From Salinivenus iranica (lineage in GTDB: Bacteria > Bacteroidota > Rhodothermia > Rhodothermales > Salinibacteraceae), in contig NCRB01000002.1 in assembly GCA_002894665.1 (NCBI GenBank), forward strand, positions 1 to 64,000: 64,000 nucleotides of DNA. Direction: 5' to 3'. The notes under the pieces were generated by a model. It was not told the DNA's origin. It saw only the letters and a program-made list of their open reading frames with translations, and made no database searches. Of the stretch, positions 9,723-17,867 are shown piece by piece. The stretch's first letter is position 1. The number at the start of each line of letters is the position of its first letter. A program made the translations under genes and the position numbers.

Positions 9723-10001
9723 TCACTCGAGCCCGACGGAGAACATGTTCTCCAGGTCGTGGCTGGAGTGCACGCGAAAGCCGATGAGCGTCTCCGTGTC
9801 CGCAATGCCGTCGATCTGACGAATCTCTTCCGTTACGAGATCGGCCAGCGCGTCGTTTTCGGCCACGCGAAGAATGGCCACGAGGTCCACGCGCCCGGCC
9901 ACAGAGTGCACCTCGCTGACGCCGTCCAGGGCGGCCAGGGTGTCGGCCACGGTGTTCACCTTGTCGCGCTCGGTGTCGAGGAGAACGATTGCAGTGACCA
10001 T
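9723..10001 (-). CDS. Stand-alone Lrp/AsnC ligand-binding (RAM) domain protein
   Basis: A 92-residue protein (ATG at 10001, MVTAIVLLDTERDKV) that consists only of the beta-alpha-beta-beta-alpha-beta RAM domain of Lrp/AsnC regulators. Seen are GVSEVHSVAGRVDLVAILRV and IDGIADTETLIGFRVHS. There is no helix-turn-helix, and the frame upstream of the start does not encode one. Stand-alone RAM proteins bind amino acids and form octamers, and can join full-length Lrp proteins in mixed assemblies. It is divergent from the GIY-YIG gene, with 120 bp between. A full-length Lrp is encoded at 36205-36702. Confidence 0.85.
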   Translation of the reverse strand: MVTAIVLLDTERDKVNTVADTLAALDGVSEVHSVAGRVDLVAILRVAENDALADLVTEEIRQIDGIADTETLIGFRVHSSHDLENMFSVGLE

Positions 10002-10121
10002 ACTTTTTGAGTGTCGGTGTGTGAAAGTGCGGGCGGAAGTAAGCGTCGGTTGTTGGTTCTCAACGTACGCCCGTACACCCACACTCCCAAACGTATTCAT
10101 TCCCCCACAGGCGAACTCCAC

Positions 10122-10394
10122 GTGAGCAAATCCCCTTCGGATGACACTGCGGGCGGCGGACACTACGTCTACATCATCGAGTGCAGCGACGGGACGTACT
10201 ACACCGGCTACACGACGGACGTGGAGCGGCGCGTGGCGGAGCACAACGACGGCACGGGCGCCAAGTACACCCGCGGCCGCCAGCCCGTGACGCTTGTGCA
10301 CGTGGAGGCGTACGAGACTCAGTCGGCCGCCATGCAGCGCGAGCACGCCATCAAACAGCTACGACGCGCCGAAAAAGAATCCCTGGTGGCGTAG
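10122..10394 (+). CDS. GIY-YIG nuclease-superfamily protein (YhbQ/UPF0213 type)
   Basis: A small single-domain protein, about 90 residues from the GTG at 10122. The GIY-YIG signature reads HYVYIIECSDGTYYTGYT, followed by the conserved Arg (DVERRVAEHN), GTGAKYTRGRQP and the C-terminal helix with Glu (MQREHAIKQLRRAEKESLV). An in-frame ATG at 10011 would add 37 residues with no family match, so the GTG is preferred. Family members are small structure-specific or nonspecific nucleases of unclear cellular role. Confidence 0.88.
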   Translation: MSKSPSDDTAGGGHYVYIIECSDGTYYTGYTTDVERRVAEHNDGTGAKYTRGRQPVTLVHVEAYETQSAAMQREHAIKQLRRAEKESLVA

Positions 10395-10400
10395 GACGAA

Positions 10401-11201
10401 TCAGCGCGCCCCGTCCGCTCCACCGTTCAGCCACGCCGTCACCTTGCGGGCCAGCACGCGGGGCGTGAAGCGCGTGAGGATCGCGCCGACCTTGTTGGGC
10501 CACCCCGGAATTTCGAGGGTGCGGCCCGCCCGAAAGGCGTCGTAGCCCGCCGCCGCAACCGCCGCGGGCGTCATCGTCGCCCCCAGGTCCATGAGGCGCG
10601 CCTCATCTATGTCCGCCCGGTCGGCAAACGCCGTGCGGGTGGGCCCCGGCGCCAGGCACGTCACCGTCACGCCCGTGCCCGCCATCTCTTCCGCCAGCCC
10701 GTCGCTGAAAGACAGGACGTATGCCTTCGTGGCGTAGTAGACGCTCATGTAGGGGCCCGCCTGAAGGCCCGCCGTGGAGGCCACATTGAGCACGCCGCCC
10801 CGTCCGCGGTCCTGCATCGACGGGAGCAATCGGCGGGTGAGATGGGTGAGCGCCGTCACGTTGACCTGAATCATGTCGACCTGCCGCTGGGCATCGAGCT
10901 CCGCAAACGCGCCCCGTGCGCCCACCCCTGCGTTGTTGACCAGCCCATCGACGGACAGGCCCCGCTCGTGGAGCCGGTCGGCCACCGTGTCCGCGGCGCC
11001 CGGCACACTCAGATCGGCCGGCAGCACGTGCGCGTCCGTCCCGTACGCCCCCTCCAGCGCATCGGCCACGTCGTGGAGCGCCTCCTCACTGCGGGCCACG
11101 AGCACGCACTCGGAGCCGTCGGCGGCGAAGCAGTGGGCCAGCTCGCGCCCAATGCCGGAGGAGGCCCCGGTGACGAGAACGATTTCAGAAGCAGGGGACA
11201 T
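10401..11201 (-). CDS. Short-chain dehydrogenase/reductase
   Basis: A 266-residue classical SDR from the ATG at 11201. Motifs seen are the cofactor-binding TGASSGIGRE, NNAGVG after a beta strand, the catalytic Ser in NVASTAGLQAG and the YATKAY (YxxxK) dyad. The region after the active site (VTCLAPGPTRTAFADRAD) and the C-terminal helices match the DltE/KR-like subgroup of unknown substrate. Arg after the glycine motif (LVARSEE) suggests NADP preference, which is inference. It is convergent with the GIY-YIG gene, 6 bp away. Confidence 0.88.
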   Translation of the reverse strand: MSPASEIVLVTGASSGIGRELAHCFAADGSECVLVARSEEALHDVADALEGAYGTDAHVLPADLSVPGAADTVADRLHERGLSVDGLVNNAGVGARGAFAELDAQRQVDMIQVNVTALTHLTRRLLPSMQDRGRGGVLNVASTAGLQAGPYMSVYYATKAYVLSFSDGLAEEMAGTGVTVTCLAPGPTRTAFADRADIDEARLMDLGATMTPAAVAAAGYDAFRAGRTLEIPGWPNKVGAILTRFTPRVLARKVTAWLNGGADGAR

Positions 11202-11350
11202 GGAAATGAGATCAGGTGAGGGGGCGAGCCCATCGAAACGGCCCAACTCCCTCTCTTGCGTCGGGATCCCGACCGGCGGACCGAAACACACCCCCGCGCC
11301 CCTCGTCGGACCGTCGCATTGGTTTTCGCTCTTTCCCTCCCCGCTTCCCC

Positions 11351-11839
11351 ATGGCCGATCATCCCCAGTGGGACGCCCCGCCCGAGATGCAAATCGATAC
11401 GGACGCCGTCTACGAGGCGACGTTCGAGACGAGCCGGGGCACCATCCGCGCCGAACTGTACCCCGAGCACGCGCCGAAGACGGTCAACAACTTCGCCTTC
11501 CTCGCCGACGAGGGCTTTTACGACGGCACGCCCTTCCACCGTGTCATCGAGGGCTTCATCATCCAGGGCGGCGACCCCACCGGCACGGGCCGCGGCGGCC
11601 CCGGCTACCAGTTTGAGGATGAGATCGAGGGCAATCCGCTCTCACACGAAACGGGCGTCCTGTCGATGGCCAACGCCGGCCCCAACACCAACGGCAGCCA
11701 GTTCTTCATCACACGGGCCCCGCAGTCCCACCTCGACGCCAAGCACACCGTGTTCGGCGACGTGGTGGAGGGGCAGGACGTGGTCGACGCCATCGAGGAG
11801 ACCGACACGCTACAGTCGGTCGCCGTCGAGAAGCAGTAG
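11351..11839 (+). CDS. Peptidyl-prolyl cis-trans isomerase, cyclophilin type
   Basis: A 162-residue cytoplasmic cyclophilin from the ATG at 11351 ([13 protein letters not shown]). The core starts with [24 protein letters not shown]-like strands. Active-site segments seen are [15 protein letters not shown] (catalytic Arg), [18 protein letters not shown] and the [15 protein letters not shown] tail. It catalyses prolyl bond isomerisation during folding. No signal peptide is present. The next gene is convergent. Confidence 0.95.
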   Translation: MADHPQWDAPPEMQIDTDAVYEATFETSRGTIRAELYPEHAPKTVNNFAFLADEGFYDGTPFHRVIEGFIIQGGDPTGTGRGGPGYQFEDEIEGNPLSHETGVLSMANAGPNTNGSQFFITRAPQSHLDAKHTVFGDVVEGQDVVDAIEETDTLQSVAVEKQ

Positions 11840-11855
11840 CGGACCGCCCGCGGCC

Positions 11856-12581
11856 TCATGAAAACCGCGCCCGGAGCCGTTGTGCGTCGTGGGGGGCGTG
11901 GCCGTCGCCCGCGGTGTTGTTGAAATAGACGTACACGTCGCGTCCCTCATCCCGCCAGCCAGCGATCGTCTCGGCCCAGTCGTCGAGCGCCGCGTCCGTG
12001 TAGCGGCCGCGGTAGGGCTCGCCGGCCCCGTGGAGCCGCACGTACGCCCAGTCGGCCGTCACGGTGCGCAGAGTGGCCTGGTCCCCGTAGTCGTAGACGC
12101 AGAACGCCGCGTCGTGGGCGGCCAGGGCGTCGGTCGTGCCGTCGTTCAGCCAGGTCGGGTCCCGAAATTCGAAGACGTGCCGGTGCTCCTCGTCGAGCAC
12201 GTCCAGGAAGCTGTGGAGCCGCTCCAGGTTTTGATGCCAGTTCGGCGGGCACTGGAAGAGGATCGGCCCCAGCGCCTCGCCCAGCGGCTCGACGGCCTCG
12301 TACAACATCCCCACCGGCTCGGCCGGGTCCTTCAGCTTCTTGAAGTGGGTGATGTACTGGTTGGCCTTGATCGCAAACGTGAACCCGTCGGGCGTCTGCT
12401 CGCGCCAGGCGCGCAGGACGTCCGGGTCGGGGCGTTGGTAGAAGGTGTTATTGACCTCGACGGTGTCGAACGTGTCGGCATAGAACGCGAGGCGGTCGTC
12501 CGAGGGCCGATCGTCGGGGTAGAACGAGCCGACGAACGGGTCGTGCTGCCAGCCGGAGGTGCCAATGCGGATCGAGGGCAT
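11856..12581 (-). CDS. DUF72 (YecE-like) protein
   Basis: A 241-residue protein from the ATG at 12581 (MPSIRIGTSGW). DUF72 hallmarks are GTSGWQHDPFVGSFYP, the TFDTVEVNNTFYQRP strand, FAIKANQYITHFKKL, QCPPNWHQN and VYFNNTAGDGHAPHDA near the end. The fold is a TIM-barrel like that of endonuclease IV and xylose isomerase, but no activity is established. It is the last of three minus-strand genes (dUTPase-like, fpg, DUF72) with 43 bp to fpg, so a DNA or nucleotide maintenance role is possible by context only. Confidence 0.9.
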   Translation of the reverse strand: MPSIRIGTSGWQHDPFVGSFYPDDRPSDDRLAFYADTFDTVEVNNTFYQRPDPDVLRAWREQTPDGFTFAIKANQYITHFKKLKDPAEPVGMLYEAVEPLGEALGPILFQCPPNWHQNLERLHSFLDVLDEEHRHVFEFRDPTWLNDGTTDALAAHDAAFCVYDYGDQATLRTVTADWAYVRLHGAGEPYRGRYTDAALDDWAETIAGWRDEGRDVYVYFNNTAGDGHAPHDAQRLRARFS

Positions 12582-12624
12582 GGAGGGGGCGTGGAGGGGA
12601 GAGAGAAAAACCGAGCGGGGCGGA

Positions 12625-13422
12625 TTACTCCGGGGGCGACTGGCGGAGGGGCGAGTAGTAGGCCGTGCGACCCGACACCTGCTCCGTCTGGAGCGGGACG
12701 CCCGTATCGGGACAGCGCTCATCACCGTAGCGGTGGGGCAACATGAAGCGATCGGGGGCCAGCGCCGTGGGGTCCGCATCGGCCTGGATGGCGGCGTCGA
12801 GCACCCGCTGGACGGCGTCGTACAGGTCGCGCAGGTCCCCCGTCGTGAGCTCCGGGACCGTCGTGGCCGGATGAATTCCCTCCTGGTACAGTGCCTCGTC
12901 GGCGTAGATGTTGCCCAGGCCGGCGACCACCGATTGGTCCAGCAGGCGGCCCTTGATGGTGCCGCGGCGCCCGTCGAGCGCCTCTAAGAACGCCTCCACA
13001 TCGGCGCGGCGCATGTCGGGCCCGAGGGATTTCGCCTCCACGAACGCGGCCGGCGTGTCGATGAGGCGGACACGGGCAAACTTGCGCGGGCACCGAAACG
13101 CCAGGTGCCCGCCGTCGGCGAAGTGGAGCTGAACGTACGCGTACTCAGGCATCTCGTCGTCCGCGACCACCCGCACGCTCCCGGTCATCCCGAAGTGGAG
13201 CGCGAGCCAGCCGGTGTCGTCTCCGTACCGGGCGAAGACATGCTTTCCGTGGCGGTGCGTCTCCGTCAACGCCTGTCCGCCGAGCCGGTCCGCGAAGCGA
13301 GTGGGAGTAAGCCCGTCGCCCAGCACAATCGAGTCGACGACCGTGGCACCGTCGATCTCTCGGTCAAGGGCCCCGGTGGCGATGCGGCGCTCGTAAACGA
13401 CGGCGTCGGGCAGTTCGGGCAT
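12625..13422 (-). CDS. Formamidopyrimidine-DNA glycosylase family protein with a degenerate zinc finger
   Basis: A 265-residue Fpg/Nei-family base-excision glycosylase. The mature N-terminus Pro2-Glu3 (MPELPDAVVYE) carries the catalytic nucleophile, the beta-hairpin Lys is in HGKHVFARY, and the H2TH region reads LDQSVVAGLGNIYADEALY. The C-terminal finger is HRYGDERCPDTGVPLQTEQV followed by GRTAYYSPLRQ: only one of the four zinc cysteines remains, while the Arg of the finger loop (GRT) is kept. That makes it a zinc-less type, as described for some fungal/plant Fpg and NEIL1. Repair of oxidised bases is the expected role. It lies 89 bp downstream of the dUTPase-like gene. Confidence 0.9.
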   Translation of the reverse strand: MPELPDAVVYERRIATGALDREIDGATVVDSIVLGDGLTPTRFADRLGGQALTETHRHGKHVFARYGDDTGWLALHFGMTGSVRVVADDEMPEYAYVQLHFADGGHLAFRCPRKFARVRLIDTPAAFVEAKSLGPDMRRADVEAFLEALDGRRGTIKGRLLDQSVVAGLGNIYADEALYQEGIHPATTVPELTTGDLRDLYDAVQRVLDAAIQADADPTALAPDRFMLPHRYGDERCPDTGVPLQTEQVSGRTAYYSPLRQSPPE

Positions 13423-13511
13423 CGGACAACACGAGTACGCAATGGACAGACAATGCGTGGACCGGACGCGGCCCCATCCGCCCCGCCGTCCGGCCCTCCT
13501 GCGGCCGGGCG

Positions 13512-13958
13512 TTACGCGGAAAAGACGAGCCGCGAGAGGCGACAGTTTTCCTTGAGCCGACACCCCATCCGGCCCACCACGAGCAACGTCTCGATGGGGT
13601 CTCGTCCGCCATCGAGAACATACGTGCCGTGGTGCGCCCCGGCCCGAAGGGTGCGCTCCAGGGGGTAGAGGCGGGCCTGCCGCCCCTCGGGCATCGTCAG
13701 CGACTCGTTGTACTGGACGATGTAGGTTCCCTCCTCTAGCGTCCACCACCCGTAGTCGTCGTCGGGATCATCGAGCCCCGGAGACAGCGGCTCGCGGGGC
13801 ATCGACGCAAATTCACCTCCCCCAAAGTCGAGTTGGCCGGGGCCCGTTGGTCGGGCAATCGAATCGACCGTGAGGTCGATGCCGTTCGGGGCCCGCTGGG
13901 TGTCGAGGTGCACGAGCCTATCGAGATGCTCTGCAATCGAATCGGCCGGAACGGACAT
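13512..13958 (-). CDS. dCTP deaminase/dUTPase-fold protein with altered active-site motifs
   Basis: About 148 residues from the ATG at 13958 (MSVPADSIAEHLDRL); an ATG at 13982 would add 8 residues and neither start has a clear ribosome-binding site. The layout follows the trimeric dUTPase/Dcd fold: APNGIDLTVDSI, the turn-strand WTLEEGTYIVQYNESLTMPEG, LYPLERTLRAGAHHGTYVLDGG and the end LKENCRLSRLVF. Where active members have PRSSL there is LERTL, and the GYEG loop is GGRDP, so catalysis is doubtful. The N-terminal segment is reminiscent of haloarchaeal dUTPases. It is first in the minus-strand cluster with fpg. Confidence 0.6.
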   Translation of the reverse strand: MSVPADSIAEHLDRLVHLDTQRAPNGIDLTVDSIARPTGPGQLDFGGGEFASMPREPLSPGLDDPDDDYGWWTLEEGTYIVQYNESLTMPEGRQARLYPLERTLRAGAHHGTYVLDGGRDPIETLLVVGRMGCRLKENCRLSRLVFSA

Positions 13959-14196
13959 GGCGGAGGCACTGCGTAGATCCATGAAAAAGGAAGTGAACTG
14001 CGTCTCTGATGCCTGAACCGAGAATCTGTACCCAAGGTTCGCCTCCTCGTACGAATCGGTGGGCCAAACCTACCCCCCTCTGAAAGCGAAAAGAGGTTGA
14101 CCCCTGTCGGAGCCCTTTTTATTCTTTGGACAGGTGTTGCCTCCACACGGCCACGCCGACGCAGTTCTTCTTTTTGTTGTCCAGCCAGAAGTCCCC

Positions 14197-14595
14197 ATGG
14201 TGTCGTCAGCTCCATCTCCCGCCTCTCCCGCAACCTTTTTCTCTGGCCCGACTCGGAAGCGCTTCCGTCCTCCGCCCGCCGCCCAGCACCTTCCCATCCT
14301 TCTGCTCGACCGGGAGGGAACCATCACGTCTCTCACGAAGGCGGCCAAGCGTGTGCTCGAATACCCAGCCACGGCGACATCCATCGATCCCTGTTTTTTC
14401 TCGCACGTGCACGCCAGCAACCAGCACCGGCTGATGCGGGACCTGGCCGATATGGTGTGTCGCGGAAAACAGCGGGCGCAGTGGCTGCTTCGGCTGCGCA
14501 CGGGGAAGAATCGCTGGCGCTGGTACCGGGCGACCGCCAAAAACGATCTTGGGCCCGAGGGGACCGGCATTCGGGTGCGCCTGCGCCCGTTGTAG
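14197..14595 (+). CDS. Small PAS-domain protein
   Basis: A 132-residue protein from the ATG at 14197 (MVSSAPSPASPATFF). Residues about 35-130 show a PAS layout: LPILLLDREGTITSLTKAAKRVL, a helical middle (FFSHVHASNQHRLMRDLADMV) and closing strands AQWLLRLRTGKNRWRWYRATA and GIRVRLRP. No output domain is attached. It sits 145 bp upstream of a NarX-type histidine kinase on the same strand, so it may feed a signal into that kinase, but this is inference from position. An alternative start at 14134 adds 21 residues with little support. Confidence 0.6.
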   Translation: MVSSAPSPASPATFFSGPTRKRFRPPPAAQHLPILLLDREGTITSLTKAAKRVLEYPATATSIDPCFFSHVHASNQHRLMRDLADMVCRGKQRAQWLLRLRTGKNRWRWYRATAKNDLGPEGTGIRVRLRPL

Positions 14596-14740
14596 CCCTG
14601 TGCAGTCGGTCGAGGAGCCGGGGGCGGTTCCACCGAATCTCCGCGGCGTCGTGCGCCAGTGGATGCCAAACCGGGCACCGGGCAGTCGTACGTTTCGGGG
14701 CCTTTCCTGGACACTCGTCTCTGTCCCTCCGGTCTCCCGA

Positions 14741-15937
14741 ATGCCCTCCGCCCCTCTTTCCTCCGAAGAGCACATCCTACTCCTTCTTGCGCCCACCGAG
14801 GCCACGACAGACGTCGCCACTGTGCTTCGGGGGGCCGGCTTTTCGTGTGTCTCCGTGTCGTCGCTTGAGGATCTCGTTGAGGCCCTTCAGAATGGCGCCG
14901 GCGTCCTGGTGGTCGACGAGGCCCGCATCACCGAGCGCGCCACCCGCCTCATGGCGACGGCGATGGCGCAGCGCGATCCCTGGTCGAACCTCCCCATCGT
15001 GGTGCTGACCAGCGGATCGCCCACCGCCATCGAACGACTCGACCGCCTGAACCTGTTCGGGCCCGCCACGAGCAGCAACGTCACCATCCTGGAGCGCCCC
15101 GTGAACGCCACCACCCTGACCACCCTCATTCACTCGGCGCTCCGGGCCCGACGCCGGCAGTACGAGGTCCGTGATCTGCTGAGCCACCTCCAGTCGACCA
15201 ACGAACAGCTGCGCGAGGCTCAGGCTGCCCTCCAGACGGTGAACGAAACCCTGGAGGACCGCGTGGCCACCCGCACCCAGCAGGTGCGCACGCTCGCCAT
15301 CGAGCTGACCGCCGCCGAGCAGCGCGAACGCACGCGCATCTCCCAGATCCTCCACGATCATCTGCAACAGCTCCTCCACGGGGCGCAGATGTGGGCCACC
15401 CTCCTGGCCGACGAGAATGAAGAGGCGCTCTCCGAAGCCCCAGCGCGGATCACCGAACTGTTGGGGGACGCGATCGAGACCACCCGCTCCCTCGCCGTCG
15501 ACCTAAGCCCGCCGGTGCTGCGCAACGAGGGGCTGGTCCCCGCCCTGGAGTGGCTGGCCGACCGCATGCAGGAACGCCACGGGCTCACGGTGGAGCTGGA
15601 CGTGGCGACCAATCTGCACATCCCCGAGGCGGAGCTGCGCGACCTGCTCTTCCGCGTGACGCGCGAGCTGCTGTTCAACGTGGTGAAGCACGCCGGGGTC
15701 GACACCGCCACCCTGCAGGCTGAATCGACGGCGGACGCCTGCACCGTAGAGGTCGTCGACGAGGGCACGGGATTCGACCCTGCGCGCCTCGACACCCCCA
15801 TCGACTCGGCGGAGAACCACTTCGGCCTCGTCAGTGCCCGGGAGCGACTGGCCCTCGTCGGCGGGTCGCTCTCGGTTGATACGTCGCCCGGGGAGGGCAC
15901 GCGGGGGTCCGTACAGGTCCCCCTTCGCCTTCCGTAG
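14741..15937 (+). CDS. Receiver-like/coiled-coil sensor histidine kinase, NarX (HisKA_3) type
   Basis: A 398-residue soluble kinase from the ATG at 14741 (MPSAPLSSEEHILLLL). Residues about 10-130 form a receiver-like alpha/beta domain (ILLLLAPTEATTDVATVLRG, VLVVDEAR, IVVLTSG, LERPV). About 140-190 is a coiled coil (NEQLREAQAALQTVNETLED). HisKA_3 follows with phospho-acceptor His in RTRISQILHDHLQQLLHG, then HATPase_c (ELLFNVVKHAG, VVDEGTGFD, GLVSARERLALVGG). Such kinases usually pair with NarL-type regulators; none is adjacent. It has no membrane segment, so the cue is cytoplasmic or comes through a partner such as the PAS protein upstream. Confidence 0.85.
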   Translation: MPSAPLSSEEHILLLLAPTEATTDVATVLRGAGFSCVSVSSLEDLVEALQNGAGVLVVDEARITERATRLMATAMAQRDPWSNLPIVVLTSGSPTAIERLDRLNLFGPATSSNVTILERPVNATTLTTLIHSALRARRRQYEVRDLLSHLQSTNEQLREAQAALQTVNETLEDRVATRTQQVRTLAIELTAAEQRERTRISQILHDHLQQLLHGAQMWATLLADENEEALSEAPARITELLGDAIETTRSLAVDLSPPVLRNEGLVPALEWLADRMQERHGLTVELDVATNLHIPEAELRDLLFRVTRELLFNVVKHAGVDTATLQAESTADACTVEVVDEGTGFDPARLDTPIDSAENHFGLVSARERLALVGGSLSVDTSPGEGTRGSVQVPLRLP

Positions 15938-15954
15938 ACTCTCTGGCCCTCCTC

Positions 15955-16179
15955 TCGTTCAGGGCGCAGTCTAAAACTACTTCTTCGTTCAGTTACACTT
16001 CGTTCAGGGCGCACTCTGAAAGCACTTCGCTGCGGGGCAGCACTAGCTTCGCGTCGCCTCACTCGCTACACTTCGTTCAGGGCGCACTCTGAAAGCACTT
16101 CCTCACTCGCTACACTTCGTTCAGGGCGCACTCTGAAAGCACTTCCTCACTCGCTACACTTCGTTCAGGGCGCTCACGG
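15955..16179. repeat. 44-bp direct tandem repeat overlapping the 3' end of prs
   Basis: The unit begins TACACTTCGTTCAGGGCGC and continues ACTCTGAAAGCACTTC. Copies start at 15994, 16067, 16111 and 16155; the last three are exactly 44 bp apart, and a worn partial copy is at about 15955. The copy at 16155 is the real end of prs, where its complement encodes ALNEV and the TAG stop. The other copies therefore look like duplications of the prs 3' end and stop codon in the gap between two convergent genes. Confidence 0.85.
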
Positions 16180-17134
16180 AGGTTTCGGTGTGGATGGCCT
16201 GGATGGCCGCGGCGAAGCGGGGCGCTGCGTCGCACACCTCGAGGCGGGCGGCCGCGTCGCCGGTGAGCCGGCCCGGGCCGATGGTGTTGGTCACGTAAAG
16301 GGCGTCCAGGGCCGACCCGGCGAGCCGTTCGTTTGCCGGCCCGACAAACAGCCCGTGGGTGGCCACGGCACACACCGACCGCGCACCGCCCTGTGCGCAG
16401 GCCCCCGCGGCCTGCGTAATGGTGCCCGCCGTGCTGATGAGGTCGTCCACGATGATGGCGACCCGTCCGTCCACCTCCCCCACGAGCGCCCCGCCCTGCA
16501 CGCCGCCGTCGTGATCGCGCATTTTTTCGACGAATGCCGTGGGCACCTCCCGCCCCAGCGCCGCACCCAGTCCCTTCGCAAACTTGCCCGCCCGCTTCAC
16601 CCCGCCCTCGTCCGGCGACACCACCACGACGTCCGCGTCGGCGTCTTCCACGAGGCGGCTCACGAAGAGCGGGTGGGCCTCCAGGTGTTCGGTCCGCACG
16701 CGGAAGGCGTTCTGGAGCACGGCCAGATTGTGCACATCCATCGTGAGGACCCGGTCGACGCCCACGGCTTCGAACAGGCCGGCCACGTAGCGGGTGGTCA
16801 CCGGGCCGCGGGGCTGCGTCTTGCGATCCTTTCGCTGGTAACAGAGATAGGGCACAATGGCCGTCACACGCGCGGCGGAGGCGTCGCGTAGGGCCCCCAG
16901 CAGAAAGAGCAACCGGCAGAGCTTGTCGTTCACGCTCCATTCGTCGTCGGCGTAGAGCGACTGGACCACGAAGGCGTCGTGCCCCCGCACGTTCACCTCT
17001 GGACGCATTTCGTGCTCGCCGTCGGCAAAGGTCTGCTCGTGATGGGGCGCCAGGTCGGTGCCGAGGGCCGCGGCCACGGCCCGGCCGAACGAGCGGCTCT
17101 CGGAGGGGGCGAAGAGTCGAATGGCGTCGGGCAT
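16154..17134 (-). CDS. prs: Ribose-phosphate pyrophosphokinase
   Basis: A 326-residue PRPP synthase, which makes 5-phosphoribosyl diphosphate from ribose 5-phosphate and ATP for nucleotide, NAD, His and Trp synthesis. Visible elements are the flexible loop YQRKDRKTQPRGPVTTRYV, MDVHN before the metal site, SPDEGGVKRA and the PRPP loop IIVDDLISTAGT. It lies 52 bp downstream of ruvA, with nadE upstream, on the same strand. The link to nadE is metabolically reasonable because NAD synthesis consumes PRPP. Its last codons lie in the tandem repeat described separately. Confidence 0.93.
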   Translation of the reverse strand: MPDAIRLFAPSESRSFGRAVAAALGTDLAPHHEQTFADGEHEMRPEVNVRGHDAFVVQSLYADDEWSVNDKLCRLLFLLGALRDASAARVTAIVPYLCYQRKDRKTQPRGPVTTRYVAGLFEAVGVDRVLTMDVHNLAVLQNAFRVRTEHLEAHPLFVSRLVEDADADVVVVSPDEGGVKRAGKFAKGLGAALGREVPTAFVEKMRDHDGGVQGGALVGEVDGRVAIIVDDLISTAGTITQAAGACAQGGARSVCAVATHGLFVGPANERLAGSALDALYVTNTIGPGRLTGDAAARLEVCDAAPRFAAAIQAIHTETSVSALNEV

Positions 17135-17186
17135 AAACGGAAAAACAAACGGTGAGAGTGCACAGAACGTCCCGACGGTCGGGTCC

Positions 17187-17795
17187 TCACGCCTGATCTT
17201 TTTTCAGCGCGCGCTGCACGAGTTCGTCGGCGGACTGGATGGCCGCATCGTCGCGCAGGACCTCGCGGATGGCGCGCTCGGCGTCGGCCTTGCTCAGTCC
17301 CAGTTCGGTGAGGGCCTTGAGGGCATCGGCCCGGGCCTCGGCGCGCGCCTCGGAACCGCCGCTGAGGGGGGCCGAGTCTTCGAAGACATCGAGGTCGGCA
17401 AAGCTGTCCTTGAGCTCGACCACCAGGCGGTCCGCCGTCTTGTTGCCCACCCCGGAGATCTCGGTGAGGCGGCTCGTGTCGCCCTCCATCACGTGGTCGC
17501 GCAGCTCGGACGGCTGCATCGACGAGAGGGCCGAGAGCGCCAGCTTGGGCCCCACACGCGACACGTCGGTCATCGTCTCGAACACCGTGAGTTCGGCCTT
17601 CGTGGCAAAGCCGTAAAGCGCCTCCTTGTCTTCCCGTAGGTAATGGTAGGTGTGGAGCGTCACGTCCTCGTCGGTCTCCGGCAAGCGCTCATAGGTGGAA
17701 GTGGGCACGTGCACGCGGTACCCGATCCCGTTCACGTCCACGAGGGCCGTGTCGGTGTCTTTTTCAACGAGCGTGCCGGAGACGTAGGCAATCAC
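17187..17795 (-). CDS. ruvA: Holliday junction branch migration protein RuvA
   Basis: A 202-residue RuvA of normal length. Domain I is the OB fold (MIAYVSGTLVEKDTDTALVD, GYRVHVP). Domain II has two helix-hairpin-helix motifs (VSRVGPKLALSALS and ISGVGNKTADRLVVELKD). Domain III is the C-terminal RuvB-contacting helix bundle (ALTELGLSKADAERAIREVL). It is 72 bp downstream of nadE and 52 bp upstream of prs. RuvB and RuvC are not in the window. Confidence 0.97.
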   Translation of the reverse strand: MIAYVSGTLVEKDTDTALVDVNGIGYRVHVPTSTYERLPETDEDVTLHTYHYLREDKEALYGFATKAELTVFETMTDVSRVGPKLALSALSSMQPSELRDHVMEGDTSRLTEISGVGNKTADRLVVELKDSFADLDVFEDSAPLSGGSEARAEARADALKALTELGLSKADAERAIREVLRDDAAIQSADELVQRALKKDQA

Positions 17796-17867
17796 GGAGG
17801 CGTGTGCGCGTGGGTGGGGAGGGGCGTGTGGGTGTCGGGGCGTGGTGCACCGCCCTGCGCGGGGAGG

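Noticed and set aside
6967-9726. Minus-strand frame of 919 codons opposite the M14 carboxypeptidase
   Set aside because: Same antisense artefact; the plus-strand gene has signal peptide and zinc ligands.
15955-16179. CRISPR array
   Set aside because: Repeats are contiguous with 44-bp period and no variable spacers; they derive from the prs end.
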